DNA from: Umbilicaria muhlenbergii
Lineage: Eukaryota > Ascomycota > Lecanoromycetes > Umbilicariales > Umbilicariaceae
Length of the DNA: 64,000 bases
Direction of reading: 5' to 3'
NCBI GenBank assembly: GCA_000611775.1
Contig: KK106983.1
Span: forward strand, 1,918,808-1,982,807
The notes beneath the pieces are model-generated. The model made no database searches. It saw nothing but the letters and a program-made list of their open reading frames with translations, and was not told the DNA's origin. The position numbers and the translations under genes are program-made. Positions 38,285 to 49,755 of the stretch are shown piece by piece; positions within the stretch are counted from its first letter, which is position 1; the number at the start of each line of letters is the position of its first letter.

Positions 38285-39215
38285 GTTAATTGCAGTCAAC
38301 TACTCTCTCAAAGCTTCTTTACATTTGATGATGTGAAATCCTTCATTGCTTAAGTGAAAAGTTGAAGCTGAGGAGATATCAAGTCACTCTGAAAATTAAA
38401 CTGCAGTCAATCAGAGCTGTGGAAAAGTGTTATGTGCATAAGGATTTTTTAAATAACTCTCTCTGCCTCTTTCTGAAATCATGATCTTCTTAAAACTGCA
38501 CCTCAACAGCACCTGAATGATTAAATTCTGTCAAGGGTAAACTGTGCAGAAGGTTGACAGCAATCAATTTCTTAACAAGCTGCTTCACACTGATGATGCA
38601 TGTGAGGTTGAGTGATTTTTGAGGGGAAAAAGCCTGCTGATTCTCACCTGAGGGGATAATAAATCACAAATGACGGGCGTGCAGTCAATCAGAGCCGCAG
38701 AAAGGTGTTACATGCATGAGGATTTCTTTTCACACTGAAGTCATGATCACTTCAAGGCCTGCACTGCTGCAACACTGAAGGGTGATTAAATTCTCAAGGA
38801 GGCAAACTGTGCAGAAGCCTGACAGCAGTTAATTCCTTCTTGCAAGCTGCTCTGCATCAGTGATGCACATGTGCTGAAGTGATTGAAGAAGAAGAGGGGG
38901 AGGGGGAAGAGAAGATGATAAATCACAAACAAATGAAAGAGTCACAGGCGCGGTCAATCAAGGCTGCAGAAAGATGTTACATGCATAAGAATATTTCTTT
39001 TTCATGAGCGCGGCCAATCAGAGTCATGAAAAGATGTTACATGCATGAACATTTCTTTTCCACGGGCGCGGCCAATCAGGGCCGTGGAAAGGCATTATGT
39101 GCATGAACATTTCTTTCTCATGAGCGCGGCCAATCAGAGCCGTGGAAAGGTGTTATGTGCATGAACATTTCTTTCTCACAGGCGCAATCAATCAGAGCTG
39201 TGAAAATGCTTTGAA
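38285..39215. repeat. compound satellite: about 270-bp units passing into 58-59-bp units with CCAAT words
   Basis: Anchors 'gcagtcaatcagagc' or 'gcgcggccaatcag' occur at 38,403, 38,681 and 38,948 (periods 278 and 267). They then recur every 58-59 bp at 39,007, 39,066, 39,124 and 39,182. The short units hold GCGCGGCCAATCAG followed by a 'gtgttatgtgcatgaac' word. CpG is kept in these units although the surroundings have lost it. The CCAATCA word matches the fungal CCAAT-box consensus, but no gene start follows. Confidence 0.85.
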
Positions 39216-39414
39216 CTTTGCAGAAGAAAATCAACATCCTCTTGCTTATTTACTTATTCACTTGCTTGCTTGCTTGCTTGCTGACCGCCGGCGTGCACCT
39301 GCTGAAGGTGAGGATGATGGTGGTGGTGATGATGATGATGGTGATTTTTTGATTTTGGTTTTTTTTTCTTCAAGTCCCTTGCACACAGTTCACTTTAATC
39401 TTAACCTGCATGCC

Positions 39415-39880
39415 TGTACAATGAACAACACTTTCTCTGCTTCAGACATGAATAAAGATTTGTTGAATCACAAGTACATGTCAAGCTGAGTGAAGAACAG
39501 GTTTAATAATTTTTTCTTATTAAGAAACTTATCTGATAACAGGATCTTGACTTAAACTACTTTGTTAAAGAGATGTTCAATGACTGATTCTTCTCTGTTG
39601 AAGGATTTGAACATCATGAGATCAATGAGTCAGTTCATTGCATGATTGATACCTCATAAGTTGATGCTCAAAGTGTAACAGATGATGTCATAATGACTGA
39701 AGTAATACTGTCATTCACTGAATTATTAATATTTATAATTGAATAGAACTTAGAAGATAGAACTAGTAAATTATCTTTAATACATGAGTTGAGCATGAGC
39801 TTTTAACTATGAATTTACCTGTGATTATATAGACTCTAGAAGACTCATATGATTGAGATGATTATAATGATTGAACTCTT
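39415..39880 (-). mobile_element. inverted partial copy of the gypsy element's 5' end
   Basis: The reverse complement matches the 5' LTR and leader of the element at 39,886-46,208. LTR-like sequence lies at 39,674-39,870, shorter than the 396-bp LTR; leader and gag start lie at 39,415-39,674. It is a head-to-head partner that forms a large palindrome with the neighbouring element. A 115-codon open frame that crosses this copy on the plus strand (39,142-39,489) is therefore not taken as a gene. Decayed. Confidence 0.75.
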
Positions 39881-39885
39881 AATCA

Positions 39886-40281
39886 TGTTATGACTCCTGC
39901 ATTATAATATTAATGAAGTATGCAGTGCAAGTGTACACATGATACTGCTCATCATGCTTACCTGTTGAGTGTGTTGAGCATGAAGTGTTATATTATATTG
40001 CTCACCTTGCTCACCTGAATGAGCATGATGAGTACACTGAGCATGTGAGTCTCCTATAGTTTATATAATCACAGGTAGATTCATAATTAGGAGTTTATGC
40101 TCAACTCATGTATTAAATGCAATCTCTTAAATTTATGATTATTAGTTCCCTCACTTGGTCTTAACCTTAAGATCATTATATGATCATGTCAGTTCATTGA
40201 ATCTTGTCTAGTTCATTGAACTGTACTTATAATTCATTGAATGATAATATTACTTCAGTCACTATGACATCACCTGTTACA
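39886..40281 (+). repeat. 5' LTR (396 bp)
   Basis: Same length as the copy at 45,813-46,208 and alignable throughout without gaps by eye. Starts TGTTATGACTCC and ends CACCTGTTACA. Confidence 0.88.
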
Positions 40282-43200
40282 CTTTGAGCATCAATTTACA
40301 GAGTATTAATCATGCAATGAATTAACTCATCAGTCTCATGATGTCTGCTTTCACTGAGAGAGATCAGTCAGTCACAGGATAACTTTTTGACAAAGTAATT
40401 TAAATTAAGATTTTATTATTGAATAAGTTTCTTAATGAGAGAAAAATGTTAAATCTGTTCTTCACTCAGCTTGACATCTACTTATGATTCAACAACTCTC
40501 TATTTATATCAGAAGTGAAGAAAGTGTTGTTCATGTTTTTATATTTAAGATCAGATACTTTAAACTGATTTAAACTTATCCTCAGAGATTATCTCAACAA
40601 TGAGAAGAAAGATCATGATGATTTAATTAATAAAATATTTCATGACTTAAAGGAATTCAAGAAGCAGATAAGAATAATGTTCAACACAGTTAATGAAAAG
40701 AAGATAATGAAGTGAAAGATTTATAATATTCAGCAGAAAGAAGCAGCTGTCATGTACACTGCAAATTTTTAAAAACTCACCTCACATACAAATTGAGATG
40801 ATATTGCTTTGACAGCACAATATTACAAGGGACTGAAGAATGTGATAAAAGATGAAATCTTTAAAGTGAAACATCCTGTCATGCTCTCAGAAATGATTGA
40901 ATGATCAATCATCATCAACAACTGAGCTTATGAATGAAGCTTAAAGAAGAGTCACAAGATTTTAATATCATGAAGGACTGAAAAAAATCATGAATGATAA
41001 TATAATGATAAACTCTACTATGAGCCTCAACTCATGAAAATTGATATGATAGTTCAGAAAAACTGTTTTCAGTGAAAGAACAACTCAGGTAAGAAAGAGA
41101 GAACTCATGAAAATAATTATTTTAACTGCAGAAAGCTGAGGCACTTTGCTCATGATTATTAAGTCTCAGGAAAGACTGTTCAACTTAAAAAGATATACAT
41201 CATCATGCAAGAAGTGAAGAGCAGGAGAGAACATAACATTATATCTTAAATAACATGTTATGATGATGCTTATCAGATACACTGAAGTGACAAAGATGAC
41301 TTTAATTGATTTTCACATCAATGAAAAGAAATAAGAGATTACATCATGACCTTTTAAGTAAACTTAATCATCATTTTAAAGAAACAGCAAAACTGACATG
41401 ATTAATTCAATCAAGAAGAAAATTATGTTGACAGTGATGACATCATATTTTCATTCAATGATGAAGAAGACTTCATGAAAGTAGCAGACTTTAAAGATTC
41501 AGAAGAGTTCATGAAAAAGAATGATAACATTTAAACATTCACTCATGAAGAACAGTGATTGAAAACTTATGAGAAAGTATTTAATCTCATGAAGAGATCT
41601 TCTGAGAATAATGAAGAACATGTGAGCCTGTTGCAAGAATGCATCTTATGAACAATTAAAAACATATTCACTCAAAAGAGAGAAGTCAAAGACATGAATT
41701 ATCAAAATATAATTAAAGAAACTTCATCAAAAGATTTCAAGTTCATCATTGAAGAAGAGTACATTACCCTTGACAGAGTTCACATCTCAAGAAAGTTGAG
41801 GATGAAAGTTTGAGAACTTCAAAGTGAATACTTAAAGCTGAATTCAGTATGATATTCAGACAAGAAAGTTAAACTTGAAGACTTTAAGTATGTAAAGAAG
41901 AACCTAAAGTTTCTTTCTTTTAATTCAAAAAATTAAAAGGCCCTTCAGGTCAGAGGCTCCTAAAGACACTTATTTTAAAGTCTTTAGAAGATGCAATTGC
42001 TAAAGAAATCACTGTCACAGCAGATGTGAATAACTTTCATGTTTGAGTTAAAGTGAAAGGTCACTCAGCCTGACTGTTAATAAACAGTGACTGTACAGGG
42101 AACTTTATAAACTCACAGTTCATCATGAAGAAAGGAATTAAAGTTCAGAAGAAGCAAAATTCTTACTTACTTCAAAAGTTTAATGAAACCCTTATGAAAT
42201 ACAACAACAGACTCATGAATAAAGAAATAATCTTGATATTCATTCAGTTGAGTCAACACTGAGAGAAGATCAGTTTCAACATCATGAAGCAGTCAGGAAG
42301 TGATATAGTTTTAAGTATATTTTAACTCTGAAAAGTCAATTCAATGATCAATTGAGTTAAGAATGAGATATACTTCACAAAGAATAATATTCTCATGAAG
42401 TTATATTCAGTCCTGAAATCACCTGAAGGAGTGAAAGTCTTCACTATAACAACAGAAGAGATGCATGAGGAGTTAAAAAATCTTAACATAAAGATACTGT
42501 GAACTAAGTGAGTCAACAATGACTGAGACTTTATTATCAAGTTATTTATCCTTAAAGAATACAAAGACTTCAAAGAATTGTTTACAGCAGTAAAGAAACA
42601 AGACGTCTTGCTGAAACATTAAAAATAAAATCATGAAATCAAGATTATGAAAGGGTGCAAACTGATGAAGCAACTCATATACTCATTGTCACCTCAAAAG
42701 TTAAACACATTGTGAAAATATTTAAAGGAGAACTTACAAAAAGAATTCATTCAAGAATCTCAGTCTTCAGCTGAATATTCAATATTGTTTGTCCCAAAAT
42801 CTGATGAATCATTGAGGTTGTGTGTTGACTACCAGGCACTAAACAACATAATGATAAAAAACAGTTACTCACTGCCACTTGTGTCAGAACTGCAGGACAG
42901 ATTTCAAGAAACATAATAATTTATGAAGTTCAACATTTCAGGAGCATTCAACCAGATACAGATAAAAAAAGATGATGAATGAAAGACAGCATTTTAAACA
43001 TGCTCAGAGCTGTATGAGTACTTGGTAATGTCATTTGAATTAATCAATGCCTTCATGACTTTTCAGGCTTTCATCAACAACATTTTGTGATAATATTTAA
43101 ATCAGTTCATAGTTGTCTACCTCAACAACATACTGATATATTTGAAAATGAAAGAACAGCACATTGAACATGTTCAGAAAGTTTTACAAGCATTAAAGAA

Positions 43201-45812
43201 CATCAACTTGTGAGTTAAACCTGAGAAAAGTCTTTTTCATATCAAGGAAGTTCAGTTCCTTGAATTCATTATCACATCAGAAGGCTTACAGATGAATTTA
43301 AAAAAAATTAATTTCATGATTAAATGATCAGTTCTGATGAATGTTAAGGAAGTACAATCCTTTCTAGACTTTGCAAACTTCTATAAAAAGTTTATCAAGA
43401 AATATTCTAAAATCACAGCATCCTTAACAGAGTTGATAAAGAAAGACTGAAAGTTCATTTAATTTACTGAAGCACAGAGATCCTTTAAAAAGCTGAAGAA
43501 GCACTTCACATCACAATTAATTCTCATGAGTTTCAACCCTGAGAAATTTATTATGCTCAAGACAGACGCGTCAGATGAAGTTATAAAAGCATGCATTAAT
43601 TAATTAAATGATAAGAAATGTCTGAGATCAATAACTTATTACTCATGAAAGCTTTTAGGTGCTGAACATAGTTACAAGATACATGACAAGAAGTTGTTAA
43701 TTATTGTTGATGCATTCAAACAATGACATGTATATCTTGAAGGACTGAAGCATGAGGTTTAAGTGTATTCAAATCATAAGAATCTGTTATATTTTATGAC
43801 AATGAAATCTTAAATCAGAGACAGGTTCATTGATCAGAAGAATTATCAAAATATAACTTCAAAATTCATTATCAAAAGAGATCAGAGAATATTAAAGTGA
43901 ACACTCTCAGTAGATGAGCTGATTATTTATAAGAGAAATCAATCATGAATTAAGTTATTCTTCAGGAGGATGAGCAAGGTAGGATAATTTACAATTAAGA
44001 AGTCAACTTTATGATAAAAGTTGAAGACAACATTTTCAAGAAACAAGTCTGAAAAGTGTTGAAGAATGACAAGTTAACACAGCAGGTTCTTCAGAATATC
44101 AATGATCATGAAAACTTTAAAGAGCAAGAAGGCCTTTTACTCTTTCAAGATTTAATTTATGTCTCAGTCAGCTTGAGGGAAGCACTGATAGAAGAAAGTC
44201 ATTTCAACAGAATGAATGATCATCAGAGAATTAACAGAACAGTGAAATGACTCATGAGGATGTACTATTTCTCATGTATGAGGAAAAAAGTTGAAGAGAT
44301 CATTTAAAAATGTGACACATGTCAAAAGAATAAAGTTGAGCAACATAAATCATACAAATTACTAAAGTCATCACTGACATCATCATGATCATGATCAAGC
44401 ATCACATTGAACTTCATAATAAAACTACCACAGTCAAAAGAACCACTGATGAAAGTATTATATAATGCAATACTTGTTATAACAGATTGACTCATGAAGT
44501 ATGAATACTTCATACCTTATAAGAAGTCATCATCAGCAGAGGAATTAACATACACATTTTTAAAAATCATAACAGTCAATCATGAGCTGCTGAAAGAAAT
44601 AATCTCAGACAGAGATAAACTCTTCATCTTTAAATTTTGAAAATTGTTAATAAATCAATTAGGGATTTATCATAAGCTATTCACAGCTTATCATCCTCAG
44701 ATGAATAAACAAACTGAATGATTAAATTAAACATTAAAGCAGTACTTGCACTGTTATGTTAATTATCAACAAATCAATTGAGTAGAACTCTTATTGATAG
44801 CTCAGTTAACTTATAACACAGTGACAACAAAATTCATGAAGGTATCATCATTTTATATTAATTATGAGTTCAACTCACTTATGAATGAAGTGCAGGGTTT
44901 GAAAGCAATAGCACAAAAAGTGAAAGTATGAATAAATCACTTAAAGAACCTTCATAAGAAACTACAGCAAGACATAAAATTTATCTTGAAAAAATCAACA
45001 ATATATCATAATAAGAAAAGAGATAAGAGACTTACTCTTGAAGAGAGAAGTAAAGTATACCTTTTATGACACAACATCAAGACAACATGATCAAGCAATA
45101 AATTGAATCATAAAAAGTTAAAACCTTTTTAAATTGTGAAGAAGAAAGAAAGTGTCAACTATGAACTTAAACTTTCATCATTCATGTGAATACACTCAGT
45201 ATTTCACATATCTCTACTTAAATCAGCAGATCTGAAAACACTGTTATAAATGAATTCATCAGAGATCAACCTGAAGAGTCAAGACACTGAGTTCAAGGTA
45301 AAAGAAATTCTAAATCAACAGAAAGTTGATGATGATCTTCACTACTTAATCAAATGAAAAGGGTATGACACAGCAGGAAACACATGAGAATCAGAAAAGA
45401 ATTTTACTCATTATGTAATAAAATTACATCAGTTCTGACAACAGAACCTGAACCTCAGAGGTCATTCAACACTGAAAAGTTGAAAAGTTTAGAAGTAATG
45501 ATCAGAGCTGAAGTCTTCACTTGTTTACTCTTCTTCACCTTCAACTCTTCAATGTTCATAAACTCATGAGAGATAAAGTTTTTTCAACAGCATTGCAACA
45601 GTCTTTTCTGTTTGCACAGATGAATCAACTTAGCTGATGCCTCAGTACTTATTTCCTCAGCAGCAGAAGTCTTTTCCTTCAGAGAAGTCAGTTCAGCTTT
45701 CACCTTTTCTCAGTCAACACTACTGAAAGAAAGTTCAGTTTCTTTTGCACTCAGGAAGAAGGCATGAAGATGTTTAAGTTTTCAAGAATGAAAGTCTTAA
45801 GGAAAAAGCTAA

Positions 45813-46208
45813 TGTTATGACTCCTGCACTATAATACTAGTGAAGTACATAGTGTGAGTGTACACATGATACTGCTCATCATGCTCACCTGTCAAGCATG
45901 CTGAGCATGAAGTGTTACATCATGTTGCTCACCTTGCTCACCTGAATGAGCATGATGAGTACACTGAGCACGTGAGTCTCCTATAGTCTATATAATCACA
46001 GGTAGATTCATAGTTAGGAGCTCATGCTTAACTCATGTATTAAATGCAATCTCTTAGGTTTATGACTATTAGTTCCCTCACTTGATCTTAACTCTAAGTT
46101 TGTTATATGATCATGTCAGTTCATTGAATCTTGTCTAGTTCATTGAACCATACTTATAGTTCATTGAATGATAGTATTACTTCAGTCACTATGACATCAC
46201 CTGTTACA
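45813..46208 (+). repeat. 3' LTR (396 bp)
   Basis: Pairs with 39,886-40,281. It follows the purine-rich stretch 'aaggaaaaagctaa'. It is the less mutated of the two at several C/T and G/A sites. Confidence 0.88.
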
Positions 46209-46942
46209 GATCACTCTGAACAGCTCAATCACTCTGATCAAAGTGATCAAGGTGTTTGAGCCCTCACTCACCTCAATCACTTTGATCAGTATCAGTTGTT
46301 TACTGCAAGTGTATACTTTTAAGTACTGTCCTGATTAAGTTATAACACTGTTCAAGGTGATCTGCTGAGTTGAAAGATTAACCTATGAGCTCAATATACC
46401 ACCTGTTTGAAAGATTCATTCAGTCTTCATTATCATCATGCTTGAACCAGCATCATCATCAGCTGAGAACTCATTCAGAAGACTTTAACTCACACATTCA
46501 TCTGTCATTGAGGTCAACAGTGAAGGGGAGCATGAAATTGAGCACTTGTTAAACAGGTGTATAATTTAAAAAGGCTGCAGTTTCTTCATGCAGTATTTCA
46601 CTCAATGAGTGAGGTATGACCTGAAGCACAATCAATGATGTATAATAAAAGACCTCATCAATGCGCCTAATCTCATTGAGGACTATGAATGAGCCATGAA
46701 GAAAAAACCTTGACTGAGGTGAGAATTATCAGTGAAGTGAGAAGACGCAGGGCGCTGTCTTATTATCATGAGGGCACTGTTATGGCGCACCTACGCACTT
46801 ACCCTATGTATTCACTTATTGCCTGATTAGGCTTAGGGCCATCTTAGTTTACTGCCCCACTTTAGGTAGTATTTAGTTGGCTCGTAGGAGCTTTTAGGCA
46901 AGACAATCCTTTTCACACACGAGTTTAGCTACGGCTTAACAT
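46209..46942 (+). mobile_element. 3' end of another Ty3/gypsy fossil, chromodomain plus LTR-like end
   Basis: Right of the full-length element, the plus strand holds the end of an integrase (about 46,350-46,450), a chromodomain-like segment (about 46,510-46,720) and then a TGTTATGGCGC...CTTAACA stretch (46,791-46,942) that may be a short LTR. The left part is decayed, while the LTR-like end keeps CpG. The compositional border of the window therefore falls inside this relic. Broken, several changes visible; no partner LTR found. Confidence 0.62.
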
Positions 46943-47390
46943 TATCAGTCTAAAAGCACTGTTGAAAGTGATATCATAGCAGCTTTCATCTTGACAATCA
47001 TAGTGACTTGAAGAACCGTAAAAAGCCTGAAAGAGCTGTTCACGCCGGATGAAATCTGGAAGCCAGAGTGCTTCTCCAGAATAAGACGTAGCTGAAGGGG
47101 CATCAGGACTGTGGCGCAGTCTTTCACTTCAGCTAGGTGGATCTGGAGGTGTATCTCACGGCGCTGGATGTGTGCCAGTCTGCCCACGGCTTCAAGTCTC
47201 GTTCCCATCCATCGCAACAAAGGCGGGCAAGTTGAGCTCGGGATTGCTGTGACTGTGATGAGGAGGAGCAGGTACAGGGTATTTCCTGTCGCTGCAGAAT
47301 GCTCAAGCCTTCCCCTGCCGGAGTTTCTTCCTGGCAGCAGTGGTCGACAGGGTACATTCAGCAGCTCTTCTCGCTCAGAACGCTTGGTTT
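46943..47390. other. spacer downstream of the coiled-coil gene
   Basis: About 450 bp of GC-balanced DNA between the last transposon relic and the stop codon of the minus-strand gene at 47,391. It should hold that gene's 3' UTR. Long frames on both strands overlap each other and the gene end; none resembles a known protein. Confidence 0.5.
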
Positions 47391-48903
47391 TCACTCTGAA
47401 GCCCATCTTACTGGCGGCCTTGATATCCGTCCACTTCGTGTCTTGACATTCTCAGGTGCGGGCTGCGGTCGCTGTGGGGCCGGTCGGCGCTTAGATCGTG
47501 CTCGGTCTGGAGATCGGGTCTGCCCGGCGCCACGGCGTTGTGTCCCAGACAGTGATTTCGCCCTAGCACCAGCGAATCGTCTTACCTTGGATACCCTCTG
47601 CGGACGAATGCGGCCGAGTGGTGTCTCTTCCTTGGTACGTCGAGGCTTTGTCTCTCGACGCTTCGGTGCCTGTGAAATGCTGCTCTGCGGAATGACGTCC
47701 GAGTCCTGGATGGCAGGTCCGAATTCTAGAGCCTTGGGCTTCTGGATCTGCGTGTTTCGCTTCTTCGACTTGGCTTTCGTGATCCTGACCTTGCCGAGGA
47801 CCGCAGAAGCCTTTGCTCGCCTCGTCCGGCGGTCACGAGTGGAGGTCCTCCGGACGGCCTTTGGTGCGGTATCCCGATCGTCATTGTCTTCTTCGGCGGG
47901 TGTCGGATGCCCTGGATCCATCGTCCGTCGCTCCTGCTCGATCCACTGCAGCAGCACCTTGTGCCGTTCGAGGTCCAGTTCAGCATTCTCCAGCTCTTGC
48001 CGGACGGCTTCTGCGTCCTCTGCTGCGCGTTCAGGCACCTCGGCTTTCTTCCGAGCGTCGTCCAACTCTTTCTTCAACTCGTCCCGCTTTTTTTCAAACC
48101 GCTCAAGGCGTTTGAGATGGTAGTTCTGAAACTCCATCCAATTCTCCAGCCGACTCTGTTGCTCCGGATCCAACAGTAGGCGGACATCGCCACCCATTTC
48201 ATGCCTTCGCCGACGCTCGCGAACCTCGTCCACAAAGTTGCTGAAGGGTTGGTTTCGATAGCGGGCCCGGTCCCTCCCCTGAGACGTGCGGAATTTCCGC
48301 CAATCCGATAATTCGGCGCAAAGCACCACATCGTCTGTCCCTGGAAAGGATTGCCAGTACCATATTATCGCCTGGTATTTCTCGGGAGGGTTTCGCAGGG
48401 GAAGATCGAGGTCGGGCGGGTAGCAGGGAGGACAGCCTTCGTTTTCCAGTTCCTTACGCGCCTGGGCCTCTAGCACGCGAGACTCGTCGTTCTCCTCCTC
48501 CTCGTCCAGCGGCGGTGTCATGCATCTACGTCATCACAGTATTAGTGCAAGGAAGTGATATATAGTGTGTTGGGACGAACCGCAGTTTCGACATGAGAGT
48601 ATCAGCGTAAAGAGGAGTTGCCATCTGCCGTTGTCTAAAGAAACCGCAACGTTAGCTTGACCCTGCAGGGTTGTCCGGGTGTTTCTGGGTCTGTACTGTG
48701 CTCTGTTGAAAACTGCGGTTCGCTCGAATTTCGAAAGTGTCGAACAGCCTGGGATTGTGACGATTCTGTCCACGAGAGCAGGCGTCAGCAGGACGAACTG
48801 CGATTTATGGTTGGCAAGCCATCACGTACCTGATGTTGCCGTAGTCTTTGACGGTAGTACGAGCAGCCAAATCATCAATAGAAGAGTCAGTTGAAGCGTC
48901 CAT
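47391..48903 (-). CDS. two-exon coiled-coil protein with basic C-terminus, function unknown
   Basis: Spliced model: exon 1 48,903-48,830, intron 48,829-48,526 (304 nt), exon 2 48,525-47,391; 402 residues. The donor is GTACGT, the acceptor TAG, and 'cactaatac' upstream of the acceptor is a good branch site. The join is in frame (AG|A). Exon 2 alone has an ATG at 48,521, so a shorter 376-residue start is possible. The protein begins with an acidic segment, then a conserved-looking core ('EKYQAIIWYWQSFPGTDD'), a charged coiled coil (about residues 156-226) and a long Arg/Lys/Pro-rich tail ending 'SGRISRPPVRWASE'. The basic tail suggests nucleic-acid or chromatin binding, which is inference only. 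It resembles a group of uncharacterised proteins that I recall from Eurotiales. It is the first gene after the AT-rich block. Confidence 0.72.
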
Positions 48904-49755
48904 GGTGGATAGGGAAATGCGTGGTGGAGCACCTAGTGGACGCGAAGTGGTGTGATGATGGGAAGAAGAGGGAGGCAGCGACGCTGGAGGGATGCGCACG
49001 GTCCTTCGCAAATGGATGATAGTCGGACCGCTTCCCTGCACCGCCACATGCCGAGCGGGGCGCTCTCTGTCACGGCCAACGCACGTCCCGCTGTTTTTGC
49101 CGCTGTCGGCTCTGCGATGAAACAACTAACTGCACTGAACTAACTGCACTGGGGCTGCATCAATCCATGGATTCCTCTACGCGGCGCCCCGCCGTCGTTT
49201 CTTGACGCAGGGGACGTGGCAGCGCTTGACCGTCCCGAGCTTAACGCACAGCGGCACTTCAGCCAGTCATAGAAGCCATTCGGCCAAGGACTACGGAGGA
49301 TACAGCAAGGTACATTTGATAGCCCCTGCTTATGCAACCTCCCTTCACCCTGTTGCAATGGGGCGATATAGAGGCCAAATAGATGTATTATATCTAGCTA
49401 AATACCGCTCCAATTGATATAAATGAACGTGTAGAAGAAAGCATTCTTTCGTGGAAATCAAAGCACATTAAATAACCCCCCATATCAGCTTTCTCGGTGT
49501 TCGCCTACATTGACCGAGCGCCTATAGTCGGGCCGAGCGCATGTAGGCATGATGCTTGCTACGGGCATATATTGGCTGCTGCAGGGCGGGGCGGACGAAC
49601 GATTTTCCGCATGCAACACACCCCCTCCCCAAAGCGTGCCTCCGAGGTATCTCAGCTATGGATTGTCCCACTCGCTGTACAGTACCGTGCTGTCCATTCC
49701 GCTGTCGTCTGGCTTCTGCATTCACCTCTTTGAACTCTCATCAGTGCCTGATACC
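48904..49755. other. divergent intergenic region
   Basis: About 850 bp between two genes transcribed away from each other, so it should carry both promoters. There is a direct repeat of 'aactaactgcactg' near 49,127-49,152 and an AT-rich stretch at 49,385-49,480. Several frames are open, but none continues into a recognisable protein. Confidence 0.5.

Larger units (their letters stand above)
39886..46208 (+). mobile_element. Ty3/gypsy chromovirus fossil, full-length with both LTRs
   Basis: A 6.3-kb element with 396-bp LTRs at 39,886-40,281 and 45,813-46,208, both TGTTATGACTCC...CCTGTTACA. The outer flanks AATCA and GATCA look like a 5-bp target duplication altered by one transition. Parts in order: leader; gag (about 40,530-41,200) with zinc-knuckle region near 41,060-41,160; protease (about 42,000-42,250); reverse transcriptase (about 42,780-43,400, 'LCVDYQALN' near 42,820); RNase H (about 43,480-43,900); integrase (about 44,050-45,100); and chromodomain (about 45,285-45,440). 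It has the full layout of its family but is broken in several tens of places. The two LTRs differ almost only by transitions, so a clock estimate of age would be inflated by RIP. Confidence 0.88.

Noticed and set aside
39142-39489. 115-codon plus-strand open frame with acidic stretch
   Set aside because: It starts in the 58-bp satellite and runs through the inverted copy of a gypsy leader, so it is a chance frame.
47299-48123. 274-codon plus-strand frame
   Set aside because: Shadow of the coiled-coil gene on the other strand; Arg/Ser-rich with no motif.
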